Shown here piece after piece: positions 15,654-24,051 of a stretch of 31,642 nucleotides of DNA. The notes under the pieces are model-generated. The model was given only the letters and a program-made list of their open reading frames with translations. It did no database searches and had not been told where the DNA came from. A program made the translations under genes and the position numbers. The stretch's first letter is position 1. Each line of letters opens with the position of its first letter. Source of the DNA: JAPHSX01 sp050298555. GTDB lineage: Bacteria; Pseudomonadota; Gammaproteobacteria; Thiohalomonadales; Thiohalomonadaceae. The DNA is taken from the NCBI GenBank assembly GCA_050298555.1, contig JBNKUL010000010.1:1-31642 (forward strand), read 5' to 3'.

Positions 15654-15659
15654 CGGGAC

Positions 15660-15679
15660 GGGAGGCACTTGCGCCTCCC
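15660..15679. terminator. Hairpin between convergent genes
   Basis: A 7-bp perfect stem, gggaggc/gcctccc with a 6-base loop, sits in the 25-base gap between the convergent aminotransferase and guanine deaminase genes and begins directly at the deaminase stop. No T-run follows on either strand, so termination strength is uncertain. Confidence 0.4.
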
Positions 15680-16143
15680 TAGTACTCGACCTTCCCCTCC
15701 AGTGCCCCCCACTTCAGGAACGGGCGCTCACCAGCGGCCTCCACACGTACCATCTTCAGTGAGCGCTGCTCCACAGGCAACTGCATCTCTTTGGCGATCA
15801 CGCCATCATCAAAGCCGGCCTCGGCGGCCTGCTCTCGAGTCGCGGCATAAACCACCCGATCAAGCCGCGCCCAGTAGATCGCCGCCAGACACATGGGACA
15901 GGGCTCACAGCTGGTATAGAGGGTGGCCCCGGCGAGGGTGAAGTCACCAATAGTGTTGCAGGCGTCGCGGATGGCCCAGACCTCCGCATGGGCGGTGGGG
16001 TCGTTGTGCAGTGTCACACCGTTGCTGCCGCGGCCGATCACCTGGCCATCCTTCACCACCACGGCGCCAAAGGGCCCCCCCCCTTGCTCCACCGAGGCCT
16101 CGGCTAGGGCAATGGCCTCGTCAAGGTAACTCTCATCGCTCAT
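15679..16143 (-). CDS. guaD: Guanine deaminase (cytidine deaminase-fold, GuaD type)
   Basis: A 154-residue zinc-dependent deaminase, close in length to Bacillus GuaD (156). It converts guanine to xanthine in purine salvage. The zinc site is complete: HAE (52-54) with the catalytic glutamate, and PCPMC (81-85). The segments GGPFGAVVVKDG, NDPTAHAEV, CLAAIYWAR, AAEAGFDD and a C-terminal EY ending are characteristic of GuaD rather than of the tRNA adenosine deaminase TadA. The ATG overlaps the stop of the upstream glycosylase gene by four bases. It is the last gene of a long minus-strand housekeeping run. Confidence 0.87.
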   Translation of the reverse strand: MSDESYLDEAIALAEASVEQGGGPFGAVVVKDGQVIGRGSNGVTLHNDPTAHAEVWAIRDACNTIGDFTLAGATLYTSCEPCPMCLAAIYWARLDRVVYAATREQAAEAGFDDGVIAKEMQLPVEQRSLKMVRVEAAGERPFLKWGALEGKVEY

Positions 16144-16799
16144 TCATCTGCCCCCTTTAGCTCTCTGCAGCCCCGCCGCAACGGACACCCGGTGCAGAGC
16201 GGTTTGACCCGACAGTGCTCCTTGGCGTGCATCACGATCAGGGCGTGGTATTCATTGAACAATTGCACACGATCCACCTCCTTCGCCAGCCCCTGTTCGA
16301 AGTGGTGACGCAGGGTCTCGTAACCGCTGTCGTGCTCCAACAGCCCCAGGCGGGAGAAGATGCGGCGGGTATAGGCGTCGATAACGAAGACCGGTCGCGC
16401 AAAGGCGTAGAGCAGAATATCGTCGGCGGTCTCGGGGCCGACACCGTTGACCGACAGCACCCCGTGGCGCAGCTCGTGATCATCAAGCTCGTTAAGTGCA
16501 TCGAAACCGCCCTGCTGCAGATACCAGTTGCAGTAGTTCTGCAGCCTAGTCGCCTTGATGTTGAAGTAACCGGAGGGGCGCAGCCACTCGGCCAGTGTGG
16601 CATGCTCGGCCTGGGATATCGCCTCGGGGGTTAAAGCATCGGCCCCCTTGAGGTTGGCGATCGCCTTCTCCACATTGGACCAGGCGGTGTTCTGGGTCAG
16701 TACCGCCCCCACCATCACCTCGAAGGGGCTCTCGGCGGGCCACCACTGCTGCGGGCCGTAGTGCTTGTAGAGGCGGTTAAAGACGGTGATCAGCCGCAT
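16140..16799 (-). CDS. Endonuclease III-like HhH-GPD DNA glycosylase (MagIII-like)
   Basis: A 219-residue HhH-GPD superfamily base-excision repair enzyme. The helix-hairpin-helix is VNGVGPETADDIL (117-129) and the catalytic aspartate is in VIDAYTRRI (Asp141). Four cysteines, C196, C202, C205 and C211 (C-x5-C-x2-C-x5-C), form the C-terminal iron-sulfur loop. Where E. coli endonuclease III has the lyase lysine (GVGRKTA), this protein has Glu123, which predicts a monofunctional glycosylase without AP-lyase activity. WWP, VLTQNT and LRPSGYFN resemble the 3-methyladenine glycosylase MagIII of Helicobacter, though MagIII lacks the cluster. It may excise alkylated bases. Nine bases separate it from rluB; it overlaps guaD by four. 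Confidence 0.85.
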   Translation of the reverse strand: MRLITVFNRLYKHYGPQQWWPAESPFEVMVGAVLTQNTAWSNVEKAIANLKGADALTPEAISQAEHATLAEWLRPSGYFNIKATRLQNYCNWYLQQGGFDALNELDDHELRHGVLSVNGVGPETADDILLYAFARPVFVIDAYTRRIFSRLGLLEHDSGYETLRHHFEQGLAKEVDRVQLFNEYHALIVMHAKEHCRVKPLCTGCPLRRGCRELKGADE

Positions 16800-16808
16800 A
16801 TTGAGGTG

Positions 16809-17660
16809 TTAGCGCGGCGGGTTCTTTCTTCTGCGGCTCTGCGCGGTACCGTGACGCGTCTTGCGTGTGGCCGGTTTACTGTTCTTGAACTGGCTCTTGT
16901 CGCGCTTCTCGATGGTTTGAAGGCCGACGCTGGCGCGCAGTTCCCTTACCAGTTGGTCATCGAGCTCCTCCCAGCGACCGGGGCGCAGGTAGCGAGGCAG
17001 CATCACGGTACCGTAGCGCACCCGCATCAGGCGGCTCACCGTCACCCCCTGTGATTCCCACAGGCGGCGTACCTCGCGGTTGCGCCCCTCGTGCAGCTTA
17101 ACGTGGTACCAATGGTTGGCCCCCTCCCCTTCTTTGCGGCTCTCACGGATCTCGTCAAATTTCGCCGGGCCGTCCTCCAGCTCCACGCCCGTCTTCAGCG
17201 CGGTTATGGTCTCCTTGGGCACCTCGCCCAACACCCGCACCGCATACTCGCGCTCCACCTCATAGGAGGGGTGCATCAGGCGGTTGGCCAGCTAACCGTC
17301 GGTGGTGAAGAGCAGCAGGCCGGAGGTATTGATGTCGAGGCGGCCGATTACGATCCAGCGCCCGCCCTTCATCGTCGGCAGGCGGTCGAACACGGTTCTG
17401 CGCCCCTCAGGGTCACCCTGGCTGGTCACCTCCCCCTCCGGCTTGTTGTAGACCAGCACACGGCAGCGGCGGTTGGGCTGCATCTTCTGCTTGGCGACGG
17501 GCGTGCCGTCGACGCGCACCACATCGTCCTCGCTGACCCGCTCGCCAAGGCCGACGATCTTGCCGTTAATGGAGACACGGCCCGCCTCGATCCAGCGCTC
17601 CATCTCGCGGCGCGAGCCGAAACCGGCACGGGCCAGGACCTTTTGCAGCTTTTCGCTCAT
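16809..17660 (-). pseudogene. rluB: 23S rRNA pseudouridine synthase B, interrupted by an in-frame amber codon
   Basis: RluB makes pseudouridine 2605 of 23S rRNA. The first 122 codons (17660-17295) give the S4 RNA-binding domain (about 4-37) and the catalytic motif GRLDINTSG with Asp109. Codon 123 is TAG (17294-17292). The same frame then continues without shift as LANRLMHPSYEVEREY and on to a normal end with KLHEGRNREVRRLWESQGV and a basic tail, stopping at 16809. Family members read TTDGELANRLMHP here, so a single GAG-to-TAG change explains the break. Unless the codon is suppressed or is a sequencing error, the product lacks most of the catalytic domain. A restart at the ATG 17276 would yield a fragment without the catalytic aspartate. 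Upstream and downstream genes are intact. Confidence 0.88.
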
Positions 17661-17675
17661 TAAGGTGCTCGCTTC

Positions 17676-18332
<657 letters not shown>

Positions 18333-18345
18333 GTTGTTCTATCTC

Positions 18346-19221
18346 TTACTCTTCGCTGCCATCGATACTGGCCGCTACGGCCTTGACGTGGATCGGGCCG
18401 AATGGCTCCGCCTGAATCATTTCGATCATCGACTGCTTCATCAGCTCCAGGATCGCCATAAAGGTGACCACCACACCGCGACGCCCCTCCTCCACCGTAA
18501 ACAAGCGGGTAAATTCGATGAAATTGTCGGGATTGATCTTCGCCAGCACCTGGGTCATGCGCTCGCGCACCGAGAGCGGCTCACGGGAGATCTGGTGGTG
18601 GGCGAACATCTCGGAGCGGCGTATCACGTCGGTCAGCGCGATCAGCATATCGCGCAGCTCCACATGGGGCTGCGGACGCTCGCTCTTCTTGTCAGGGGTG
18701 TCGATGACGATATTAAAGGTGTCGCGCCCCATGCGCGGCAGCTCGTCGATATCCTCGGCGGCCTGCTTGTAGCGCTCGTACTCCTGCAGCCGGCGCACCA
18801 GCTCGGCGCGGGGATCGTCCTCGTCGCTGTCGGCCTCCACCGGTCGCGGCAGCAGCATGCGCGATTTGATCTCGGCCAGCATCGCCGCCATCACCAGGTA
18901 CTCGCCCGCCAGCTCCAGCTGCATCTCATTCATCAGCTCCACGTACTCCATGTACTGGCGCGTGATCTCGGCGATGGGAATGTTGAGCACGTCGAGGTTC
19001 TGCCGCTTGATGAGGTAGAGCAGCAGGTCGAGCGGCCCCTCGAAGGCCTCGAGGAAGACCTCCAGCGCCTGCGGCGGGATATAGAGGTCCTTGGGCAGCT
19101 CGGTGAGCGGCGCCCCCTCTACCACGGCAAAGGGCATCTCCTCCTGCTGCGGGGAGGGTGGTGGCGCCTGCTGCTCCGCCTCGGGCTGCACGGCTGTCGG
19201 CTGGTCGTTCATCTCGCTCAT
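18346..19221 (-). CDS. scpA: Segregation and condensation protein A (kleisin)
   Basis: A 291-residue kleisin that bridges SMC heads in the condensin complex with ScpB. After a Gln/Pro-rich leader of about 35 residues, the N-terminal SMC-binding region has VFLEAFEGPLDLLLYLIKRQ followed by NLDVLNIPIAEITRQY. AGEYLVMAAMLAEIKSRMLL is the typical middle segment, and a C-terminal winged helix follows (TFMAILELMKQ). The ATG shares one base with the trpS stop (TAATG), so the two are translationally coupled. Its presence indicates an SMC-ScpAB rather than MukBEF chromosome system. Confidence 0.95.
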   Translation of the reverse strand: MSEMNDQPTAVQPEAEQQAPPPSPQQEEMPFAVVEGAPLTELPKDLYIPPQALEVFLEAFEGPLDLLLYLIKRQNLDVLNIPIAEITRQYMEYVELMNEMQLELAGEYLVMAAMLAEIKSRMLLPRPVEADSDEDDPRAELVRRLQEYERYKQAAEDIDELPRMGRDTFNIVIDTPDKKSERPQPHVELRDMLIALTDVIRRSEMFAHHQISREPLSVRERMTQVLAKINPDNFIEFTRLFTVEEGRRGVVVTFMAILELMKQSMIEMIQAEPFGPIHVKAVAASIDGSEE

Positions 19222-20435
19222 TAACTGTAGGCCAGGCCCATCGCCTGGCGTACCTCGCCCAGGGTCTCGCGTGCCACGTCACGCGCCTCTTCGCTGCCCT
19301 CGGCAACGATGTTGCGCACCAGCTGCGGCTGCTCGATAAACTCCTGCGCCCGCTCGCGGATCGGCGCCAGCTCCGCCTGTACCGCGTCGATCACCGGTCC
19401 CTTGCAGTCAAGGCAGCCGATACCGGCACTGGCACAACCCTGCTGCACCCAGTCCTTCACCTCATCGGACGAGTAGACCTCGTGCAGTTGCCATACCGGG
19501 CAGTCGGCCGGGTTGCCGGGATCAGTGAGGCGTACCCGCTTGGTGTCGGTGGGCATGGTGCGCAGCTTCTTCTCCACCTCTGCCGGCTCTTCGCGCAGGG
19601 CGATGGTGTTGCCGTAGGACTTGGACATCTTCTGCCCGTCCAGCCCCGGCATCTTGGAGGCAGGGGTGAGCAGCGCCTGCGGCTCGGGGAGGATGATCTT
19701 GCCACTCCCCTCGAGGTAGCCAAAGAGGCGCTCGCGATCACCCAGGGTGATGTTCTGCTGTTCGGTGAGCAGGGCCTGCGCCTTGGCCAGCGCCTCGTGG
19801 TCGCCCTGCTCCTGGAACGCCTTGCGCAGGTTGTTGTAGAGCTTGGCCGCCTTCTTGCCCATCTTCTTCACCGCCGCCTCGGCCTTCTCCTCGAAGCCCG
19901 GCTCACGGCCGTAGAGGTGGTTGAAGCGGCGCGCCACCTCACGGGTCAGCTCCACGTGGACCACCTGGTCCTCGCCCACCGGCACCTGGGTGGCACGGTA
20001 GATGAGGATATCGGCGCTCTGCAGCAGCGGATAGCCGAGGAAGCCGTAGGTGGCCAGGTCCTTCTCCTTGAGCTTCTCCTGCTGGTCCTTATAGGTCGGC
20101 ACCCTTTCGAGCCAGCCCAGCGGGGTGCTCATGGAGAGCAGCAGGTGCAGCTCGGCGTGCTCCGGCACCATCGACTGCACGAACAGCTTGGCCGAGCCCG
20201 GATTGACCCCGGCGGCGAGCCAGTCGATCACCATGTCCCACACGCTCTCCTGAATGACGCCGGTGTTGTCGTATTCGGTGGTCAGCGCGTGCCAGTCGGC
20301 GACGAAGAAGAAGCAGTCGTACTCGTGTTGCAGCTTGAGCCAGTTCTTCAGCACCCCGTGGTAGTGACCCAGGTGAAGTTTTCCGGTTGGGCGCATCCCG
20401 GAGAGGACGCGCTGGTTCTGTGCAGCCAGATTCAA
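19221..20435 (-). CDS. trpS: Tryptophanyl-tRNA synthetase
   Basis: A 404-residue class I aminoacyl-tRNA synthetase that charges tRNA-Trp. The signature motifs are HLGH (21-24) and KMSKS (269-273), with PVGEDQVVHVELTREVARRFN between them. It is longer than the 334-residue E. coli enzyme because of an extra charged segment of about 60 residues (roughly 183-247) before the KMSKS loop; this long form is known from several proteobacteria. It sits 19 bases after the site-2 protease gene and overlaps scpA by one base. The start ATG is supported by the usual RVLSGMRPTGKLHLGH N-terminus. Confidence 0.96.
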   Translation of the reverse strand: MNLAAQNQRVLSGMRPTGKLHLGHYHGVLKNWLKLQHEYDCFFFVADWHALTTEYDNTGVIQESVWDMVIDWLAAGVNPGSAKLFVQSMVPEHAELHLLLSMSTPLGWLERVPTYKDQQEKLKEKDLATYGFLGYPLLQSADILIYRATQVPVGEDQVVHVELTREVARRFNHLYGREPGFEEKAEAAVKKMGKKAAKLYNNLRKAFQEQGDHEALAKAQALLTEQQNITLGDRERLFGYLEGSGKIILPEPQALLTPASKMPGLDGQKMSKSYGNTIALREEPAEVEKKLRTMPTDTKRVRLTDPGNPADCPVWQLHEVYSSDEVKDWVQQGCASAGIGCLDCKGPVIDAVQAELAPIRERAQEFIEQPQLVRNIVAEGSEEARDVARETLGEVRQAMGLAYS

Positions 20436-20454
20436 AGTGGTTTCCTATCTTTTT

Positions 20455-21150
20455 CTATTTCAACAAAGTAATCAGTAGATAATTGAGCGTCTCTTCCCGC
20501 AGCCCGGCGATAACGCCCCATACGGACATCATCCCCATCACCAGCGGCCACATCACCTTGCCGAGGATGCCGGTGAAGATCAGCGCCAGCAGGATGAAAA
20601 AGCCGTAGGGCTCGAGGCGGCTGAACTTCCACGCCAGCGGTCCGGGCAGCATAGACTCCAAAATACGTCCACCGTCCAGTGGCAGCAACGGCAGCAGGTT
20701 GAGCACGCCGAGTATGGTGTTGATGAAGATCCCCGCCATACCGCTGTAGACCATGAACAGGGCAAGCCCGTCGCTGGCGTTGCCCACCATCAGGCCGATG
20801 CGGATCACCATCGCCCAGCCCAGCGCCATCAACAGGTTGGAGAGCGGTCCCGCCGCCGCCACCCAGGCGGTATCTCGCCTGGGGTGGCGCAGGTTCTCCC
20901 AGGTGATCGGCACCGGCTTGGCCCAGCCGAAGAGAAAGCCCCCCAATATCAATAACACGCCCGGTACCAGGATCGTCCCCACCGGGTCGATATGGCGGAT
21001 CGGGTTAAGGCTGAGGCGCCCCAGCATCTTGGCGGTGGGGTCGCCCAGGCGCAGCGCCATCCAGCCGTGGGCGGCTTCGTGAATGGTGATCGCAAACAGT
21101 ACCGGGATGACCCAGACCGCCAGGCGTTGCATCAGGCTCAATTCTTCCAT
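20455..21150 (-). CDS. Site-2 protease family (M50) membrane metalloprotease
   Basis: A 231-residue integral membrane protein with about five to six transmembrane segments. The zinc-binding HEAAH motif is at 24-28 inside the first membrane helix, and the third ligand lies in NLLPLLPLDGGRIL (Asp159 region). These are the two hallmarks of the compact M50B subgroup lacking a PDZ domain. The physiological substrate is unknown. In many proteobacteria this gene sits between yciO and trpS, as here, with short spacers on both sides (26 and 19 bases), so it is probably co-transcribed with them. Confidence 0.92.
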   Translation of the reverse strand: MEELSLMQRLAVWVIPVLFAITIHEAAHGWMALRLGDPTAKMLGRLSLNPIRHIDPVGTILVPGVLLILGGFLFGWAKPVPITWENLRHPRRDTAWVAAAGPLSNLLMALGWAMVIRIGLMVGNASDGLALFMVYSGMAGIFINTILGVLNLLPLLPLDGGRILESMLPGPLAWKFSRLEPYGFFILLALIFTGILGKVMWPLVMGMMSVWGVIAGLREETLNYLLITLLK

Positions 21151-21176
21151 CGGCGGATTATACCCGTAGTCGGCGG

Positions 21177-21794
21177 CTACTCGAAGGGGGCTGGATCGCC
21201 CAGACCGGTGCGCAGCACCTGCGGCACCTCGTCGGAGAGGTCGACCACGGTGGAGGGTTCGAGGCTACCGTAGCCGCCGTCGATAATAAGGTCGACCGCG
21301 TGCTCCAGAGTCTGACGGATCTCGTAGGGGTCGGTCTCGGGCATGCTCTCGCCCGGCAGGATCAGGGTGGTGCTCATCAGTGGCTCCCCCAGCTCCTCCA
21401 GCAGGGCACTGACGATGGCATTGTCGGGCACCCGCATGCCGATGGTCTTGCGGCGGGACTGGATACGGCGCGGCACCTCGCGAGTGGCCTGCATGATAAA
21501 GGTGTAGGCGCCGGGAGTGACCGCCTTGAGCAGGCGGTACTGGGTGTTGTCCACCTTGGCGTAATTGCTGATCTCTGAGAGGTCGCGGCATACCAGGGTG
21601 AAGTTGTGCCTGTCATCGAGGCGGCGGATGGCGATGATGCGGTCCAGCGCCTGCTTGTCGCCGATGTGGCAACCGAGGGCGTAGCCCGAGTCGGTGGGAT
21701 AGACGATCACCGCCCCCTTGCGGACCAGCTCTACCGCCTGGGTAATAAGACGCTGCTGCGGGTTGTCTGGATGGATTTGGAAAAACTGGCTCAT
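21177..21794 (-). CDS. yciO: YciO family protein (Sua5/YrdC fold, threonylcarbamoyladenylate synthase-like)
   Basis: A 205-residue Sua5/YrdC-fold protein. The ATG at 21794 (MSQFFQIHPDNPQQRLI) is the right start; the frame is open further upstream into rnm but that extension is a shadow of the PHP gene. Family motifs include GAVIVYPTDSGYALGC and the KRxx-type RRLDDRHNFTLVCRDLSEI, with PGAYTFIMQA and RRKTIGMRVPDN. The relatives TsaC/Sua5 make threonylcarbamoyl-AMP for the tRNA t6A modification; YciO itself is a paralogue whose role is less certain. It follows rnm by 19 bases, the same neighbourhood as in E. coli. Confidence 0.92.
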   Translation of the reverse strand: MSQFFQIHPDNPQQRLITQAVELVRKGAVIVYPTDSGYALGCHIGDKQALDRIIAIRRLDDRHNFTLVCRDLSEISNYAKVDNTQYRLLKAVTPGAYTFIMQATREVPRRIQSRRKTIGMRVPDNAIVSALLEELGEPLMSTTLILPGESMPETDPYEIRQTLEHAVDLIIDGGYGSLEPSTVVDLSDEVPQVLRTGLGDPAPFE

Positions 21795-21813
21795 GGGCTT
21801 AACTCGATAGATT

Positions 21814-22677
21814 TCAGGATGCGGCCAGGCGGGGACAGCGCTCCAGTTGCCACCCCTCCCAGATCGCCGTACAGCCCTCGGGCAGGGTCTGCAAACGCCC
21901 CAGCTCCACCCAGGGGTTCTCCGGGCCATGGAAATCGGAACCGGCCGAGGCGAGCAGCTTATTGTTCTTCGCCAGCTGCGCCATGCTGAAGTTGTCGCCG
22001 CGCGAGTGGCTGCCGGAGACCACCTCCAGGGCGGCCCCACCCAGTTCGACGAATTCACCGATGAGGCGGCGGCGCTTGCTGGCGCTCATGGCGTAGCGCG
22101 CCGGGTGGGCGATCACCGCCTGACCACCGGAACCGTTGATCCAGCCCAGCGCCTCCTCCAGGCTGGCCCAGTCACCGGGTACGAAACCTGGCTTGTTGGG
22201 CTTAAGGAAGGACCGGAACACCGCACGCACCGACTCCGCGTGGCCGTTATCGGCGAGGAAGTGGGCAAAGTGGGTGCGGCTGATGATGCGCCCCTTGGCG
22301 CGCTCCAGCGCCCCTTCATAGGCGCCCTCGATACCGTGTTTGGCAAGGCGCCGTCCCATCTCCTCGGCGCGCCAGTTGCGAAACTCGCGCGAACGGGCCA
22401 GTCCTGCCTGCAGCGGTGCATATTCGACATCGATATTGAGGCCGACGATATGTACCGTCTGTTTGCCCCAGGTAACCGATACCTCCACCCCCGGGACCAG
22501 GCAGATGCCCTGCTCGGCGGCGGCCTGTTCTGCCTCGGCAATACCGCCGGTGTCGTCGTGATCGGTGAGCGCCAGCACATCCACCCCGGCAGCGGCGGCG
22601 CGTTGCACCAGCGCGGTCGGGCTGAGGGTCCCGTCCGAGGCGGTAGAGTGGCTGTGTAGGTCGTAGCGTAATGACAT
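21814..22677 (-). CDS. rnm: PHP-domain 5'-3' exonuclease/phosphatase (RNase AM, YciV/TrpH)
   Basis: A 287-residue PHP-domain phosphoesterase. All metal-ligand motifs are visible: DLHSHSTASDG (6-16), ALTDHDDT, VPGVEVS, ISRTHFA, VIAHPARY and GSDFHGP. The E. coli orthologue trims 5' ends of rRNA precursors and degrades short RNAs and 3',5'-bisphosphonucleotides. It is the first gene of the minus-strand run that continues into yciO, the site-2 protease and trpS. Its start ATG at 22677 faces the divergent yciB; the 109-base region between them must hold both promoters. Confidence 0.93.
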   Translation of the reverse strand: MSLRYDLHSHSTASDGTLSPTALVQRAAAAGVDVLALTDHDDTGGIAEAEQAAAEQGICLVPGVEVSVTWGKQTVHIVGLNIDVEYAPLQAGLARSREFRNWRAEEMGRRLAKHGIEGAYEGALERAKGRIISRTHFAHFLADNGHAESVRAVFRSFLKPNKPGFVPGDWASLEEALGWINGSGGQAVIAHPARYAMSASKRRRLIGEFVELGGAALEVVSGSHSRGDNFSMAQLAKNNKLLASAGSDFHGPENPWVELGRLQTLPEGCTAIWEGWQLERCPRLAAS

Positions 22678-22786
22678 AAGCCCTCCATTGTAGCCGATTT
22701 GCCGACCACTGCGCTGCCCATCTATTAGAGAGTGTGCTAGATTGTGCGACTTTAGTTAGTGGCTGGGACGACTGCGCAGTAAAACG
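22678..22786. promoter_or_regulatory. Divergent intergenic region rnm / yciB
   Basis: This 109-base spacer separates the divergent rnm and yciB genes and should contain both promoters. A TAGATT hexamer near 22737 on the plus strand could be a -10 for yciB, but no convincing -35 is 17 bases upstream, so individual boxes are not assigned. Confidence 0.45.
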
Positions 22787-23470
22787 ATGAAATTCCTTTT
22801 CGACTTCTTCCCCATTCTCCTCTTCTTTATCGCCTACAAGCTCTACGGCATCTATCCCGCCACGGCCGTGGCAATTGGCGCCTCTTTCCTGCAAGTTGCT
22901 GCATTTTGGCTGAAAAACCGCCGTTTCGAGAACATGCACCTGATCACCCTGGGGCTTATCGTAGTACTGGGCGGCGCCACCCTGCTACTGCAGGACAAGA
23001 CCTTCTTTATGTGGAAACCGACCGCGGTCAACTGGCTGTTCGCCGTGGTCTTCCTCGGCAGCCAGTTCATCGGCAAGAGGCCCATCGTCGAGCGCATGAT
23101 GGCCCATGCCATCGAGGCCCCCAGGCAGATATGGAGGCGCCTCAATCTCGCCTGGGTCACCTTCTTCGCCGCGATGGGGGCGGCCAACCTCTATGTGGCC
23201 AACTTCTTCTTCCTGGCCGAACACAAACTGAACCAGGCGGCGGGTAAGGCGGTCGATCTGGATCAGTGCGACAGGCTGGGAGGTCAGCTGCTGGAACTAT
23301 GCCAGCACGCCAAGCTGATGGAAGAGAACTGGGTCGACTTCAAACTGTTCGGCATGATGGGACTGACCTTCGTCTTCGTCATCGGCCAGGCCTTCTACCT
23401 GGCGCGCTATATGCCAGAACAGACCCCGGAACAGAATGGGGAGAAATTACAGGAAGAGAACGAGGGCTAA
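22787..23470 (+). CDS. yciB: Inner membrane-spanning protein YciB (intracellular septation protein A, IspZ)
   Basis: A 227-residue polytopic membrane protein. The N-terminal MKFLFDFFPILLFFIAYKLYGIYPATA is the family hallmark in two parts, followed by GTLLLQDKTFFMWKPT-like sequence (here GGATLLLQDKTFFMWKPT) and GSQFIGKRPIVERMM. Five or six transmembrane segments are predicted by eye. It differs from E. coli YciB by an insert of about 25-30 residues containing two cysteines (QCDRLGGQLLELCQ) between the last two membrane segments. Family members affect cell envelope and septation; the molecular role is unclear. yciI follows after one base. Confidence 0.94.
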   Translation: MKFLFDFFPILLFFIAYKLYGIYPATAVAIGASFLQVAAFWLKNRRFENMHLITLGLIVVLGGATLLLQDKTFFMWKPTAVNWLFAVVFLGSQFIGKRPIVERMMAHAIEAPRQIWRRLNLAWVTFFAAMGAANLYVANFFFLAEHKLNQAAGKAVDLDQCDRLGGQLLELCQHAKLMEENWVDFKLFGMMGLTFVFVIGQAFYLARYMPEQTPEQNGEKLQEENEG

Positions 23471-23471
23471 C

Positions 23472-23771
23472 ATGTTTTACGCCATCATTAGTGAAGATAT
23501 CGAAAATTCCCTGGAGCTGCGGCTGAAGGCGCGTCCCGCCCACCTGGAACGACTGCAGCAGCTGAAACAGGAGGGGCGCCTGCTGCTGGCCGGTCCCCAC
23601 CCCGCCGTAGACAGTGAGGAGCCGGGTGAGGCCGGTTTCAGCGGCAGCCTGGTGGTGGCCGAGTTCCCCTCACTGGAGGAGGCGGAAAGCTGGGCCGCCG
23701 CCGACCCCTATATGGCCGCCGGGGTCTATGACCACGTCACCGTTAAACCGTTCAAGAAGGTACTTCCATGA
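23472..23771 (+). CDS. yciI: YciI family protein
   Basis: A 99-residue ferredoxin-like-fold protein of the YciI family. It begins MFYAIISEDIENSLELRLKA at the ATG 23472, one base after the yciB stop; a GAGGG ribosome site lies in the yciB 3' end. The conserved RPAHLERLQ histidine and the aspartate in AADPYMAAGVYDHVTVKPF are the family's putative active-site residues. YciI-like proteins may have dehydrochlorinase-like or other activities, but the physiological reaction is not established. Its stop overlaps the bolA start by four bases. Confidence 0.93.
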   Translation: MFYAIISEDIENSLELRLKARPAHLERLQQLKQEGRLLLAGPHPAVDSEEPGEAGFSGSLVVAEFPSLEEAESWAAADPYMAAGVYDHVTVKPFKKVLP

Positions 23772-24031
23772 GTGAGGCACGCGTAGCGATGATCCGCGAG
23801 CGGCTGGAAGCGGCCCTTGCCCCAGAGAGCCTGGAGATCATCGATGATAGCCACCTGCATGCCGGTCATGCCAGTGCCGGCGGTGCAGGGCACTTTACGG
23901 TGAAGATCGTGTCCAAGGCCTTCGAAGGCAAGACACCGATACAACGTCACCGCATGGTCTTCGATGCGGTGAACGATTTGATGCAGAGTGAAGTTCACGC
24001 TCTCAGTATCCAGGCCGACACACCGAAATAA
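23768..24031 (+). CDS. bolA: BolA family protein
   Basis: An 87-residue BolA-type protein, a partner of monothiol glutaredoxin Grx4 in iron-sulfur cluster handling and a stress-linked morphology factor. The fold is class II KH-like. HFTVKIVSKAFEGKTPIQRH contains the conserved RHR histidine continuing as RMVFDAVNDLM, and DDSHLHAGHASAGG is the variable loop with additional histidines. The RHRMV and VHALSIQ segments are nearer to BolA than to IbaG. It overlaps yciI (ATGA) and is followed after 20 bases by the isomerase gene. Confidence 0.93.
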   Translation: MSEARVAMIRERLEAALAPESLEIIDDSHLHAGHASAGGAGHFTVKIVSKAFEGKTPIQRHRMVFDAVNDLMQSEVHALSIQADTPK

Positions 24032-24051
24032 AACCGAATAAAGGAAACACT

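Noticed and set aside
19158..20471. A 437-codon open frame on the plus strand
   Set aside because: Antisense to trpS, which has HLGH and KMSKS; Leu/His/Gly-rich shadow.
21177..22058. Longer yciO (293 codons)
   Set aside because: The first 88 codons overlap rnm and read as a Trp/Arg/Pro-rich shadow; the ATG at 21794 gives the family N-terminus.
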